The translations under genes were made by a program, and so were the position numbers. Below, piece by piece: positions 35,873 through 43,389 of a stretch of DNA of 64,000 nt. The notes under the pieces are model-generated. The model did no database searches, was not told the DNA's origin, and saw only the letters and a program-made list of their open reading frames with translations. The DNA comes from Sporomusa acidovorans (GTDB lineage: Bacteria > Bacillota > Negativicutes > Sporomusales > Sporomusaceae): NCBI RefSeq assembly GCF_900101845.1, contig NZ_FNAM01000017.1, positions 45,353 through 109,352 on the forward strand. The letters are read 5' to 3'. The number at the start of each line of letters is the position of its first letter. Within the stretch, counting starts at the first letter, position 1.

Positions 35873-35949
35873 TGGTGGGACTAACTGGACTCGAACCAGT
35901 GACCCCTACGATGTCAACGTAGTACTCTAACCATCTGAGCTATAATCCC
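35873..35949 (-). tRNA. tRNA-Val (GAC)
   Basis: Minus-strand cloverleaf: acceptor GGGATTA/TAGTCCC, D arm AGCTCAGATGGTTAGAGT, anticodon stem CTACG/CGTAG around TTGACAT, T arm CTGGTTCGAGTCCAG, encoded CCA. Confidence 0.95.
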
Positions 35950-36008
35950 TTAACACATATGTAATTATATTACGGTCAACTTTAAAAGTCAAGCGTCAAA
36001 AAATATAA

Positions 36009-37142
36009 TTAGTACAAGATATTATTCGCAATTACCAAGCGTTGAATTTGATTCGTTCCTTCGTAAATTTGCATAATTTTAGCATCACGCATATACTTTT
36101 CCGCCGGATATTCCTTGGAATATCCATATCCCCCTAACACCTGGACAACATCTGTAGTAACCTTCATAGCGGTATCAGCAGCAAAGCACTTGGCAATTGC
36201 TGAATCTTTTGTATAAGGAACACCCTGATCTTTCATCCAGCATGCTTTATACACCAGTAAACGGGCAGCTTCAACCTGCATCGCCATATCAGCCAGCATT
36301 GCTTGTACCAACTGAAATGATGCAATCGGTTTATCAAATTGTACCCGTTCCTTTGAATACTTAATAGCTAATTCAAACGCAGCCTGAGCCAGCCCTACCG
36401 ATACGGCACCAACAAACGGGCGGGCAGCATCCAGTGTTTTCATTGCAATTTTAAAGCCTTCGCCTTCACGCCCAATTCTGTTGGCAGCAGGAATACGCAC
36501 ATTTTCCAAAATTAATTCACAAGTATTAGATGCTCTGATTCCCATTTTTTCTTCTTTTTTACCAACTGAAAAGCCTGGTGTGCCACGGTCGACAATAAAT
36601 GCTGTCAAACCGCGGATACCTGCAGTTTTGCGCGTATTTGCAAAAATAATATATATTTCAGCAATGCCGCCGTTGGTAATAAAACATTTTGTGCCATTAA
36701 GAATATAGCTGTCACCATCTTTAACAGCAGTGGTCGCGACGGCTCCGGCATCTGAACCGGCTCCCGGTTCAGTCAAGGCAAAAGCGGCAAGCTTGCCAGC
36801 ATTTAAAATTTTAAACATTTTGCTTTTTTGTTCTTCCGTTCCTAACAATACAACAGGATAAGAAGCTAAAGCATTCGCAGCAGTTGTCGTAGCTACGCCA
36901 GCACACCCTTTACCCAGTTCTTCGTAAATAATAGCAATTGATAGTGCATCAAGACCCGGCCCATCATATTCCTCTGGTACGGTTAAATTAAGCAATCCTG
37001 CTTCGTCAAGTTTCTTCCATAAATCAGATGGAACCACACCTTCTTTATCCATTTCTAAAGCATGAGGTGTAATTTCTTTAGCAACAAAATCTCTTACCAT
37101 TTTTTGCAGATCCAGCTGATCGGGAGTAAAGTTAAAATCCAT
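36009..37142 (-). CDS. Acyl-CoA dehydrogenase (short-chain, butyryl-CoA type)
   Basis: 377-residue flavoprotein with the family domains: N-terminal helical domain, FAD-binding middle with AFALTEPGAGSDAG (about 123) and KCFITNG, and C-terminal helical domain. The latter has the catalytic glutamate in KIMQIYEGTNQIQR (about 362). It oxidises acyl-CoA to enoyl-CoA and passes electrons to an electron-transfer flavoprotein; no etfAB genes are adjacent. AGGAGG precedes the ATG. Length and motifs fit bcd/acdA, but chain length cannot be read from sequence. Confidence 0.93.
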   Translation of the reverse strand: MDFNFTPDQLDLQKMVRDFVAKEITPHALEMDKEGVVPSDLWKKLDEAGLLNLTVPEEYDGPGLDALSIAIIYEELGKGCAGVATTTAANALASYPVVLLGTEEQKSKMFKILNAGKLAAFALTEPGAGSDAGAVATTAVKDGDSYILNGTKCFITNGGIAEIYIIFANTRKTAGIRGLTAFIVDRGTPGFSVGKKEEKMGIRASNTCELILENVRIPAANRIGREGEGFKIAMKTLDAARPFVGAVSVGLAQAAFELAIKYSKERVQFDKPIASFQLVQAMLADMAMQVEAARLLVYKACWMKDQGVPYTKDSAIAKCFAADTAMKVTTDVVQVLGGYGYSKEYPAEKYMRDAKIMQIYEGTNQIQRLVIANNILY

Positions 37143-37246
37143 GCTTTGCCTCCTTGTGTTAGCATATTACCAAAAAATCCTAATGATAAGTATACCTCAT
37201 AATTTTTTTTTTGTTAACACCCTAATATAAGAAAAATAAAAAAAAG

Positions 37247-37708
37247 CTATTTTAGTAACAATCGAGCACCGACTGCCAGCAATATCAAACCTCCTATTTG
37301 TTGGGGACTGCAAGCCACACGGTCAAGTCCAAATCCGCCAAAATGATCAATAAGAATAGCGGTTAATACTTGACCTACAATAATTGCCGTAGTGGCATTA
37401 GCAACCCCAACCTGCGGAATACTGGCAGCTACCAGATAGATAATGGCAACGCCAACAACGCCGCCTAACCAAGAATACCAAGGAGCTGCCTGCCATGCAT
37501 TCCAATTACCTTTCCCCATAGAAAATAGGAACAGTAATATCATAACCAAAACAGTTCCCGTAAAATGAACAATAAAAGTAGCCTCTAAAAGGCCGATTGC
37601 CTTACTTAACCCAGTATTAAGAGAACCCTGCACTGCCATTAGCACCCCGGAAATCAAAGCTAAAAGCAATGGCAGCATTTCACTTGAGACAAAATTCAAT
37701 ACTAACAC
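37247..37708 (-). CDS. DMT-family transporter (DUF606/YdcZ-like)
   Basis: About 150 residues with five membrane spans and the DUF606 pattern: LALISGVLMAVQGSLNTGLS, FIVHFTGTVLVM, WYSWLGGVVGVAIIYL, ATTAIIVGQVLTAILIDHFGGFGL, and a short final span. It is a half-size member of the drug/metabolite transporter superfamily that probably dimerises; substrate unknown. The start codon is uncertain: GTG at 37708 is very close to GGGAG, a TTG nine bases on is better spaced. Confidence 0.8.
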   Translation of the reverse strand: MLVLNFVSSEMLPLLLALISGVLMAVQGSLNTGLSKAIGLLEATFIVHFTGTVLVMILLFLFSMGKGNWNAWQAAPWYSWLGGVVGVAIIYLVAASIPQVGVANATTAIIVGQVLTAILIDHFGGFGLDRVACSPQQIGGLILLAVGARLLLK

Positions 37709-37812
37709 GCTCCCAGTAAAAACTAAAATTCTATGTGTAGTATAATACCAGGAGCATTGTAATATTCAAAAGGACAGCAAATAAAAAGGGGCAGGCTAAA
37801 CCTGCCAATATC

Positions 37813-38412
37813 TCAATCAAGAATATATACAGTTACCCGTTGTACACCAAAATTTAAGGCTTCATAATGACTGTCAAAAGCTAAATCAATGCGTTCACCT
37901 TTAATCGCTCCACCAATATCGTCAGCCCTTGCATAGCCATAACCCGGAATATAGAGTCGAGTTCCTAACGGAATAACGGCCGGATCGACCGCAACCAATC
38001 CCTTACGTAAAAAATTGCCGCCATACGTATAACTGCCATTTCCTGGATCATAAGCACTATAACCAGAGGCTCTCATACTAAGAGATCGGCTATATCTACT
38101 TGGTTCGCCAGCCGCACGCCCAAGATAGATAAATGTTTCCTTGTCGACAATACCATTTACCGGAAGATAACTACTACGTTGAAAATCCTTAACGGCTTTA
38201 GCTGTAACCGGACCAAAGATACCATCAATTTCGCCCGCATAAAAACCGCCGTCTGCCAAATATTTTTGCACAATCCGAACTTGGTCACCGCGTGCCCCAA
38301 TCGTAATAGTAGGTTGTTCCTGCGGACCTGCAGCCAAACCTACCCCTGGAATACTGGCGGCGGCGAACAACATAGAAAACACAAAAAACACTTTAACAAA
38401 CGTATTTCTCAC
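37813..38412 (-). CDS. Secreted peptidoglycan-binding 3D-domain protein
   Basis: 199 residues: signal peptide (cleavage after GVGLAA, about 28), a PG_binding_1 domain (about 40-95: DQVRIVQKYLADGGFY, IDGIFGPVTAKAVKDFQ), and a C-terminal 3D domain. The three aspartates sit in VAVDPAVIPLG, RADDIGGAIKG and IDLAFDSHYEA. 3D domains occur in lytic transglycosylase-like resuscitation/MltA proteins. GTG start with GAGGTGG upstream. Expression is under a c-di-AMP riboswitch, the usual arrangement for cell-wall hydrolases in Firmicutes. Confidence 0.9.
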   Translation of the reverse strand: MRNTFVKVFFVFSMLFAAASIPGVGLAAGPQEQPTITIGARGDQVRIVQKYLADGGFYAGEIDGIFGPVTAKAVKDFQRSSYLPVNGIVDKETFIYLGRAAGEPSRYSRSLSMRASGYSAYDPGNGSYTYGGNFLRKGLVAVDPAVIPLGTRLYIPGYGYARADDIGGAIKGERIDLAFDSHYEALNFGVQRVTVYILD

Positions 38413-38432
38413 TTGACCACCTCTCTTTACCG

Positions 38433-38553
38433 TATGCCTCCGGGGTTAGCTGTCGGATTCGGGCAAAAGAGAAGAACGCGAGAACGCCCTACCGCATTAT
38501 GCGGATTCACCCCAATAAATTGTCGGTTCCCCCGTACCTACTAGATTCGGCAT
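38433..38553 (-). promoter_or_regulatory. c-di-AMP riboswitch (ydaO-yuaA class)
   Basis: Read on the minus strand, the conserved blocks occur in order: GCCGAAT, ACGGGGGAACCGAC, GGGGTGAATCCGCA, GGTAGGGC, then TTGCCCGAATCCGACAGC and TAACCCCGGAGGC. These are the signature blocks of the ydaO-yuaA aptamer. In this class c-di-AMP binding normally turns expression off. No separate terminator is obvious between aptamer and start, so control may be at translation or within the aptamer 3' end. Confidence 0.93.
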
Positions 38554-38560
38554 TTTAATT

Positions 38561-38589
38561 ATATTACACTGTTTTTCTCGTTACGTCAA
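38561..38589 (-). promoter_or_regulatory. Promoter of the riboswitch transcript
   Basis: Minus-strand TTGACG (38584-38589), 17-base spacer and TAATAT (38561-38566), placed just before the aptamer. Confidence 0.65.
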
Positions 38590-38667
38590 TCTCAGTATTT
38601 GGCGGTTTCCAGTCTTTATTCCTAATTATCAATGATAAATTACGGTATAATTAATATTTAGTTACTA

Positions 38668-39387
38668 TTATATTCCCAAAGCCGCACAAAATTCTTTTGT
38701 GGCAATCCCTGTAGGAGTTATCCCTTTTTCTGTCTGATAAGCCTTAACAGCTTCTTCCGTCATGGCGCCAAACAAGCCGTCGGCCCGCCCCTGAAAATAT
38801 CCAAGTTCTTTAAGCTTTAGCTGTAAAGCAACAACGTCAGCGCCCGAAGATTTATTTTTAAGATTTCTTGCTATCTTCACTTTCCGATCCTCAATACGAA
38901 CCGGAGTGCCAATAGGAAGCCACTCAAATAATTCTTCAACATCCTTATTGCGCATTCTAATACAGCCATGACTGGCAAAACGCCCTATCGACCATGGTTT
39001 GTTTGTCCCGTGGATACCGTATGTTCCCCAGGGTACATTCAGTCCCATCCACCTGGTGCCAAAGCCAGTACCCCAATTATAATCTTTCCACACTATGTTC
39101 CATTCGCCGATAGGCGTGGGTGTTTCGCTTTTGCCTACCGCGATTCGATATTTTTTATATAACTGGTCATCATTGTAAACTTCAAGTACCCTTGCCCGAA
39201 TTTTCACAACTACACTAATTTTTCCTGGCGGAGCCTCCGTTGGTTGATTGGGATCAAGCGCTGCGAATTCTTGTTCATCCATATATTCAAATCCAATAAT
39301 ACTGAAAACAATACTTAATATAGTAAAAATCGCTATCCCATAAAATATTTGCGAACGTCTGAACTTAAATGACTGCATGGGTTTCAT
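38668..39387 (-). CDS. L,D-transpeptidase (YkuD) with peptidoglycan-binding domain
   Basis: 239 residues from the ATG at 39387, which follows GGAGG by six bases. Order: short basic N-terminus, membrane anchor (about 14-34), YkuD catalytic domain (about 55-170) with the His and active Cys in YGIHGTNKPW and ASHGCIRMRNKDVEEL. A C-terminal PG_binding_1 domain follows (ALQLKLKELGYF, DGLFGAMTEEAVKAYQ). The family makes 3-3 peptidoglycan cross-links or attaches proteins to the wall. One of three wall-remodelling genes in a row. Confidence 0.92.
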   Translation of the reverse strand: MKPMQSFKFRRSQIFYGIAIFTILSIVFSIIGFEYMDEQEFAALDPNQPTEAPPGKISVVVKIRARVLEVYNDDQLYKKYRIAVGKSETPTPIGEWNIVWKDYNWGTGFGTRWMGLNVPWGTYGIHGTNKPWSIGRFASHGCIRMRNKDVEELFEWLPIGTPVRIEDRKVKIARNLKNKSSGADVVALQLKLKELGYFQGRADGLFGAMTEEAVKAYQTEKGITPTGIATKEFCAALGI

Positions 39388-39504
39388 GTTACTCCTCCCA
39401 TCAAGACGGATTTTTCTCCTCAAAATATATTCATTTAGCAATGGAGATATGAATGAGAAAAACAAGTAAACCTTTCATCCGCCAACCGGGAAAAAGTTAT
39501 ACTG

Positions 39505-39533
39505 CAAAAAAAAACCGGCCGTAGCCGGTTTTA
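39505..39533 (-). terminator. Terminator after the second 3D-domain gene
   Basis: AAAACCGGCTA/TAGCCGGTTTT-like hairpin with a long T-run on the minus strand, overlapping the stop codon of the 3D-domain gene. Confidence 0.85.
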
Positions 39534-40319
39534 TGGAAGAACATATACCTTTATATTTTGGATGCCATAATTCAATGCTTCTTGTCGGGTATTAAACGCC
39601 AAATCAATACGATTACCTTTAATTGCACTACCCTGATCTTCAGCCAGAGCCTCTCCATAACCTTCAATCCAAAGTTTGGTTCCCATAGGAATAATAGCAG
39701 GGTCTACAGCTACTACTCCTTTTTTAACTTTGCCACCTACATAAGTCAGGTTATTCCAGCTACCGTTATCCCGATAACCCGGAGCGTACGCTGTTGCCGT
39801 CATATCCAAGATCTTACGGTAATTTTGCGGGGCACCGGCAAGAGCGTTATTATCTTCAACAGCTTGAGGGGTTAACGAACTACGATTATTGAGTAACGTT
39901 GACAACAAAGCAACTTTCTCTTGATATTCCGCTAAACGGCTATTAATTTCTTCCTGGAGCGTTTCTTGTACCTTCCCGCGGACAGCACTCTCTACTGCTT
40001 TGGTAATGTCTGCATTAGTACTTGCTTGGCCCTGCGTCAATAATTGTTGTGTCAGTGTGGTAAGATTCTTAACTATAGCGCCACGTTCCGACTGCTCAAT
40101 TGTCTTTTGAGCCAGTTCTCCCCATATAGCCTGCTTATCATTTTGGCTTAGCGTGTTCCGCATTTTTATTAGCTCTTGGATTTGGGCGGCTGTTGAATTT
40201 CCAGCCGTCACTTCAGCCAGTTTTCCCTCAAAAGATGCGGCTTCTGCTCGTGGCAATGCCGCCCCCAATAACGGCATTGCAAAAACCATCAATAAAATAG
40301 CAGCTAGCTTTCTTCTCAA
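39531..40319 (-). CDS. Secreted 3D-domain protein with coiled-coil spacer
   Basis: 262 residues: signal peptide (about 1-27, ending AEA-A), a helical region of ~130 residues likely forming a coiled coil, and a C-terminal 3D domain with VAVDPAIIPMG, LAEDQGSAIKG and IDLAFNTRQEA. The 3D domain closely parallels that of the protein at 37813, but a helical spacer replaces the peptidoglycan-binding domain. TTG start at 40319 with AAAGGAG upstream. Probably a wall-lytic enzyme or its regulator. Confidence 0.87.
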   Translation of the reverse strand: MRRKLAAILLMVFAMPLLGAALPRAEAASFEGKLAEVTAGNSTAAQIQELIKMRNTLSQNDKQAIWGELAQKTIEQSERGAIVKNLTTLTQQLLTQGQASTNADITKAVESAVRGKVQETLQEEINSRLAEYQEKVALLSTLLNNRSSLTPQAVEDNNALAGAPQNYRKILDMTATAYAPGYRDNGSWNNLTYVGGKVKKGVVAVDPAIIPMGTKLWIEGYGEALAEDQGSAIKGNRIDLAFNTRQEALNYGIQNIKVYVLP

Positions 40320-40402
40320 TTTAGTACTCCTTTCATTTGATGGCCCTGATTCGAGGACATTCTACCATACACTTTACATAATATCCAGCGGTAAAATTAG
40401 TA

Positions 40403-40434
40403 AAAGCTCGCTTGCATGAGGCAAACGAGCTTAA
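40403..40434 (-). terminator. Terminator after the M20 amidohydrolase gene
   Basis: AAGCTCGTTTGC/GCAAGCGAGCTT hairpin followed by TTTA on the minus strand, ~110 bases beyond the stop. Confidence 0.65.
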
Positions 40435-40541
40435 TAACAAAAAGTTTATAAGATAAAATCCAAATTCCAAAATACTGAATATCCTGTTTTCTTACAAATA
40501 AAAGCTAACACCTATTTCGCTTCCGTGCATATATACTAAGG

Positions 40542-41783
40542 TCACTTGGCTAATTGATATAGTGTTTCTGTTAAAACATCAAGACCGGCAGCTATATCAT
40601 AAGAAGCCGTGTACTCACGGGAATTATGATTAATGCTATCTTTACAGGGAATAATAAGCAAAGCGGACGGTGCAATCCGTGCTATATTCATGGCAGAATG
40701 GGCAGTACGGCTATCAATGCGCATACTTCTCAAATTTAATTGGCGGCAATTTTTTTCAATGATTCGATTTATGGCAGCATCAAGTTTTATCGCTTTTTCC
40801 GATGTCACCACGTCAATCGCAGCCGGTGTACCATAATCCTCGGTTATGGAACTGATAGCGTCTTTAATTTCCTGCAATATATCTACGATATTCTCATGCA
40901 CTGTACCAAAAATATCTACCCACAATTCAACCCTGTCCACAATTACATTAGCAGTGCCCGGATAGGTATGTAAAGCAGTTACTGTTGCTACCGCTCCCTG
41001 ATATTCATATTCGGCCGCAATATTTCTAACTGACAATACAATCATAGCAGCGCTGACAAGGGCATCCTGTCGGTCGGCTATGTCAGTAACGCCAGAATGT
41101 CCTGCGGTTCCCGTTACAATGATCTTGAGTCTGGTCGGAGCTGAAATGGTATCAACAATACCAATATTCATTTTCCTTTGTGCTAAAACTTGACCTTGCT
41201 CAATATGCAGCTCCACAAATCCTTTTATACTGTTCTGCGAACAAGCCGCAGTTGCAAGGCGTTCAATAAGAAGGCCCATTGCCTCTAACTCATCTGCCAA
41301 ACTAACCCCATTATGATCTTTAAGCCTCTTCCACGTAGGAATATGAGCCAGTCCGGCCATTGCCTTACTTCCCATATTGGCCAAATTAAACCGGCTGGAT
41401 TCCTCCGCCGCGAAAGCAATAACTTTCAAGGGATGTTTAACTTCACCGCGGTGCCGTATACGACTCACCGCAGCCAAACCGCAGAGTACACCAAGAACTC
41501 CGTCATACTTACCGCCAGAAGGCATCGTATCAAGATGGGAACCAGTCGCAACGACTGGAACATGAGACTCCACATCTGCGGGTTGAAATTGGCCGATAAT
41601 ATTGCCGATTGCATCAATTTCAACATTCAGTCCGCAATTTTCCATAAGTTTGCTCATATAGTTTCGTGCCTGATGATCAGCGGGAGTAAATGCAAGGCGG
41701 GTAATATTAGGTTTATCTTGACTAAATTGAGCAATTTGTTCTATTTGTTCAAGAACCCAGGCACTATCATACAAAGTATCCAT
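40542..41783 (-). CDS. M20-family Zn-dependent amidohydrolase (carbamoylase/allantoate hydrolase type)
   Basis: 413 residues. Two-metal catalytic domain: TGSHLDTMPSGGKYDGVLGVL (first ligands, about 80-100), AEESSRF (about 125) and FVELHIEQG (about 190). A dimerisation lid with GTAGHSGVTDIADRQDAL comes next, and the C-terminal ligand His in CKDSINHNSREY. This layout is shared by N-carbamoyl-amino-acid hydrolases, allantoate amidohydrolases and beta-ureidopropionases; the substrate cannot be told. No pyrimidine or purine degradation genes are adjacent. Confidence 0.88.
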   Translation of the reverse strand: MDTLYDSAWVLEQIEQIAQFSQDKPNITRLAFTPADHQARNYMSKLMENCGLNVEIDAIGNIIGQFQPADVESHVPVVATGSHLDTMPSGGKYDGVLGVLCGLAAVSRIRHRGEVKHPLKVIAFAAEESSRFNLANMGSKAMAGLAHIPTWKRLKDHNGVSLADELEAMGLLIERLATAACSQNSIKGFVELHIEQGQVLAQRKMNIGIVDTISAPTRLKIIVTGTAGHSGVTDIADRQDALVSAAMIVLSVRNIAAEYEYQGAVATVTALHTYPGTANVIVDRVELWVDIFGTVHENIVDILQEIKDAISSITEDYGTPAAIDVVTSEKAIKLDAAINRIIEKNCRQLNLRSMRIDSRTAHSAMNIARIAPSALLIIPCKDSINHNSREYTASYDIAAGLDVLTETLYQLAK

Positions 41784-41867
41784 TTGAATAACAACCGCCC
41801 TCCCTAAAAGTAACTCTTACTGACAGTATAACTCTATTACAATGCTAAAACCATATGTATCAAAGAA

Positions 41868-41896
41868 AAAGCGCTCGGATTTTATCCAAGCGCCTC
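41868..41896 (-). terminator. Terminator after the siroheme-protein gene
   Basis: GGCGCTTGGAT/ATCCGAGCGC hairpin with TTTTTC on the minus strand. Confidence 0.85.
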
Positions 41897-41900
41897 TTCT

Positions 41901-42572
41901 TTAGCCTAGAATATCTTTTTTTACGTTGTCTAAACCTAACCGATCTATCATCATGCCAATTCGCTCATGTTTTCTGGCATTTTCTTTGTAATAAGCAATT
42001 ATCTTATTAATAAGCGGCAATACTTCCTCTTGGGGTACCGGCTCTACTAACAAATTTGCGATTCTTGCTCTGGCTCCGGCACAACCGCCAATTACAACCT
42101 TCCACCCTTTAGCCGTGCCGATAAGCCCGATATCTTTTACCCAGCACTCCGCACAGGAGTTAGTACAGCCGCTAACGCCAAATTTAAGTTTACCGGGGAG
42201 TTCCATACCATGATATACTTTATCAATTTCCAATCCCAGAGTTAGACCGTCTTGCTGCGCACGTTTACAGAAATGAGTAGCCGGACAAATCTTTACACTC
42301 CGGACACAAAGACCAACTGCTGCTCCTTTATCCATTCCCAGGTCTTCCCAGGCAGCATCAATTTTTTCTTCAGGAATACCAACAATGGCAATTCGCTGCG
42401 CCGAAGTAAGCTTAAGGGCTTTAGCACCATACTTCTCAGAAACATCCGCAATTTTTCTCAGAACATTAGCGTCAAGAATGACGCCGCCTGGAATATGAGG
42501 AGCAATCGCATAGGTTTCTCTATCACGTTGAACAATAGCGCCTTTCTCAAGTAAATCAGTTTTAGTTTCCAT
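41901..42572 (-). CDS. Nitrite/sulfite reductase-like siroheme/4Fe-4S protein
   Basis: 223 residues from the ATG at 42572, with GGAGG eight bases upstream. An N-terminal ferredoxin-like half domain (HIPGGVILDANVLRKIAD) precedes the cluster-siroheme site: VKICPATHFCKR then FGVSGCTNSCAECWVKDIG. It is less than half the size of assimilatory reductases, matching the short single-domain members found in anaerobes. Electron donor and substrate are unknown; no partner reductase lies nearby. Confidence 0.85.
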   Translation of the reverse strand: METKTDLLEKGAIVQRDRETYAIAPHIPGGVILDANVLRKIADVSEKYGAKALKLTSAQRIAIVGIPEEKIDAAWEDLGMDKGAAVGLCVRSVKICPATHFCKRAQQDGLTLGLEIDKVYHGMELPGKLKFGVSGCTNSCAECWVKDIGLIGTAKGWKVVIGGCAGARARIANLLVEPVPQEEVLPLINKIIAYYKENARKHERIGMMIDRLGLDNVKKDILG

Positions 42573-42683
42573 TTTTAGCCTCCTATAGATAATCATATGT
42601 ATCGGAATATAATTATAATTAGATGTTGAATCTTAAATTCCTGCTAAAGTGGAAAATTTTTATTAAAACAGATAAAAGAAAAA

Positions 42684-42710
42684 TAGCGCCGCTGACGCTA
42701 TTTTCAGTGT
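42684..42710 (-). terminator. Terminator after the ferritin-like gene
   Basis: AAAATAGCGTC/GGCGCTATTTTT hairpin on the minus strand, ~12 bases after the stop. Confidence 0.8.
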
Positions 42711-42721
42711 GTGTATGACCG

Positions 42722-43234
42722 TTATGCCCACTCGCCTAGCATTTGCCGAAGTTTGACTACATGCGTTTGCTCTTCGGCTTTTAACAAATTAAAAATATTT
42801 CTTGTTTCATCAAACTTAGCACATTTAGCTAACGCGTCATAAAATAAAATTGAATCTTTTTCGTCCTGGATAGCAGCTTTTAGAATATCAGCAATGCTTT
42901 TCAGTTCAGAGAACGTCTTTTCTGCTTTAGCTTCCGTAAATATATAAGGTTCAGCCAAAACTGTCAGATACTTGGATGCTTCTTGGTCAAATAAATAATC
43001 ATTCGAATCCGAGAGCTTATTTTCTTTTGTTTTATGATAAAGTTTAGTAAACTGATCGTGATGCTTAATTTCTTCATTCATTAGTAACAGGAAAAGCGTT
43101 TTATGTTCCTTATTTTCCGTTTGTTCAGAGGCTTTTTTGTAAAAATCACGGCCGCGGGCTTCCATGTCAATGGCTATTCTCAGTCCTTCCAAATCGCTGA
43201 ACAACTTGCCCATATCGCAGGCATTTTTCCCCAT
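42722..43234 (-). CDS. Ferritin-like/rubrerythrin-type protein
   Basis: 170 residues forming a four-helix bundle with two di-iron motifs: DMEARGRDFYKKA (about 23), MNEEIKHHDQF (about 52), then AIQDEKDSILFYDAL (about 122) and KAEEQTHVVKLRQ (about 150). No rubredoxin domain with CxxC pairs is seen, so it is the erythrin-only form. Likely role in peroxide or iron handling in an anaerobe. GGGAGG precedes the ATG. Confidence 0.85.
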   Translation of the reverse strand: MGKNACDMGKLFSDLEGLRIAIDMEARGRDFYKKASEQTENKEHKTLFLLLMNEEIKHHDQFTKLYHKTKENKLSDSNDYLFDQEASKYLTVLAEPYIFTEAKAEKTFSELKSIADILKAAIQDEKDSILFYDALAKCAKFDETRNIFNLLKAEEQTHVVKLRQMLGEWA

Positions 43235-43337
43235 ATGTGTACCCTCCCTTAATTAAGTTCGAAATATACTGATATATTCCATATTTTCAGAAAAACTCCT
43301 TTTATCTTTGTGACTTTTTTAACTTTTTTATTAAATA

Positions 43338-43370
43338 AGCAAATTGCCAGTGGAAATCCACTGGCAATTA
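43338..43370 (-). terminator. Terminator after the long glutamine synthetase gene
   Basis: AATTGCCAGTGGA/TCCACTGGCAATT hairpin on the minus strand, followed by a moderately T-rich stretch. Confidence 0.6.
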
Positions 43371-43389
43371 TAGTATATTTATATTTTTT

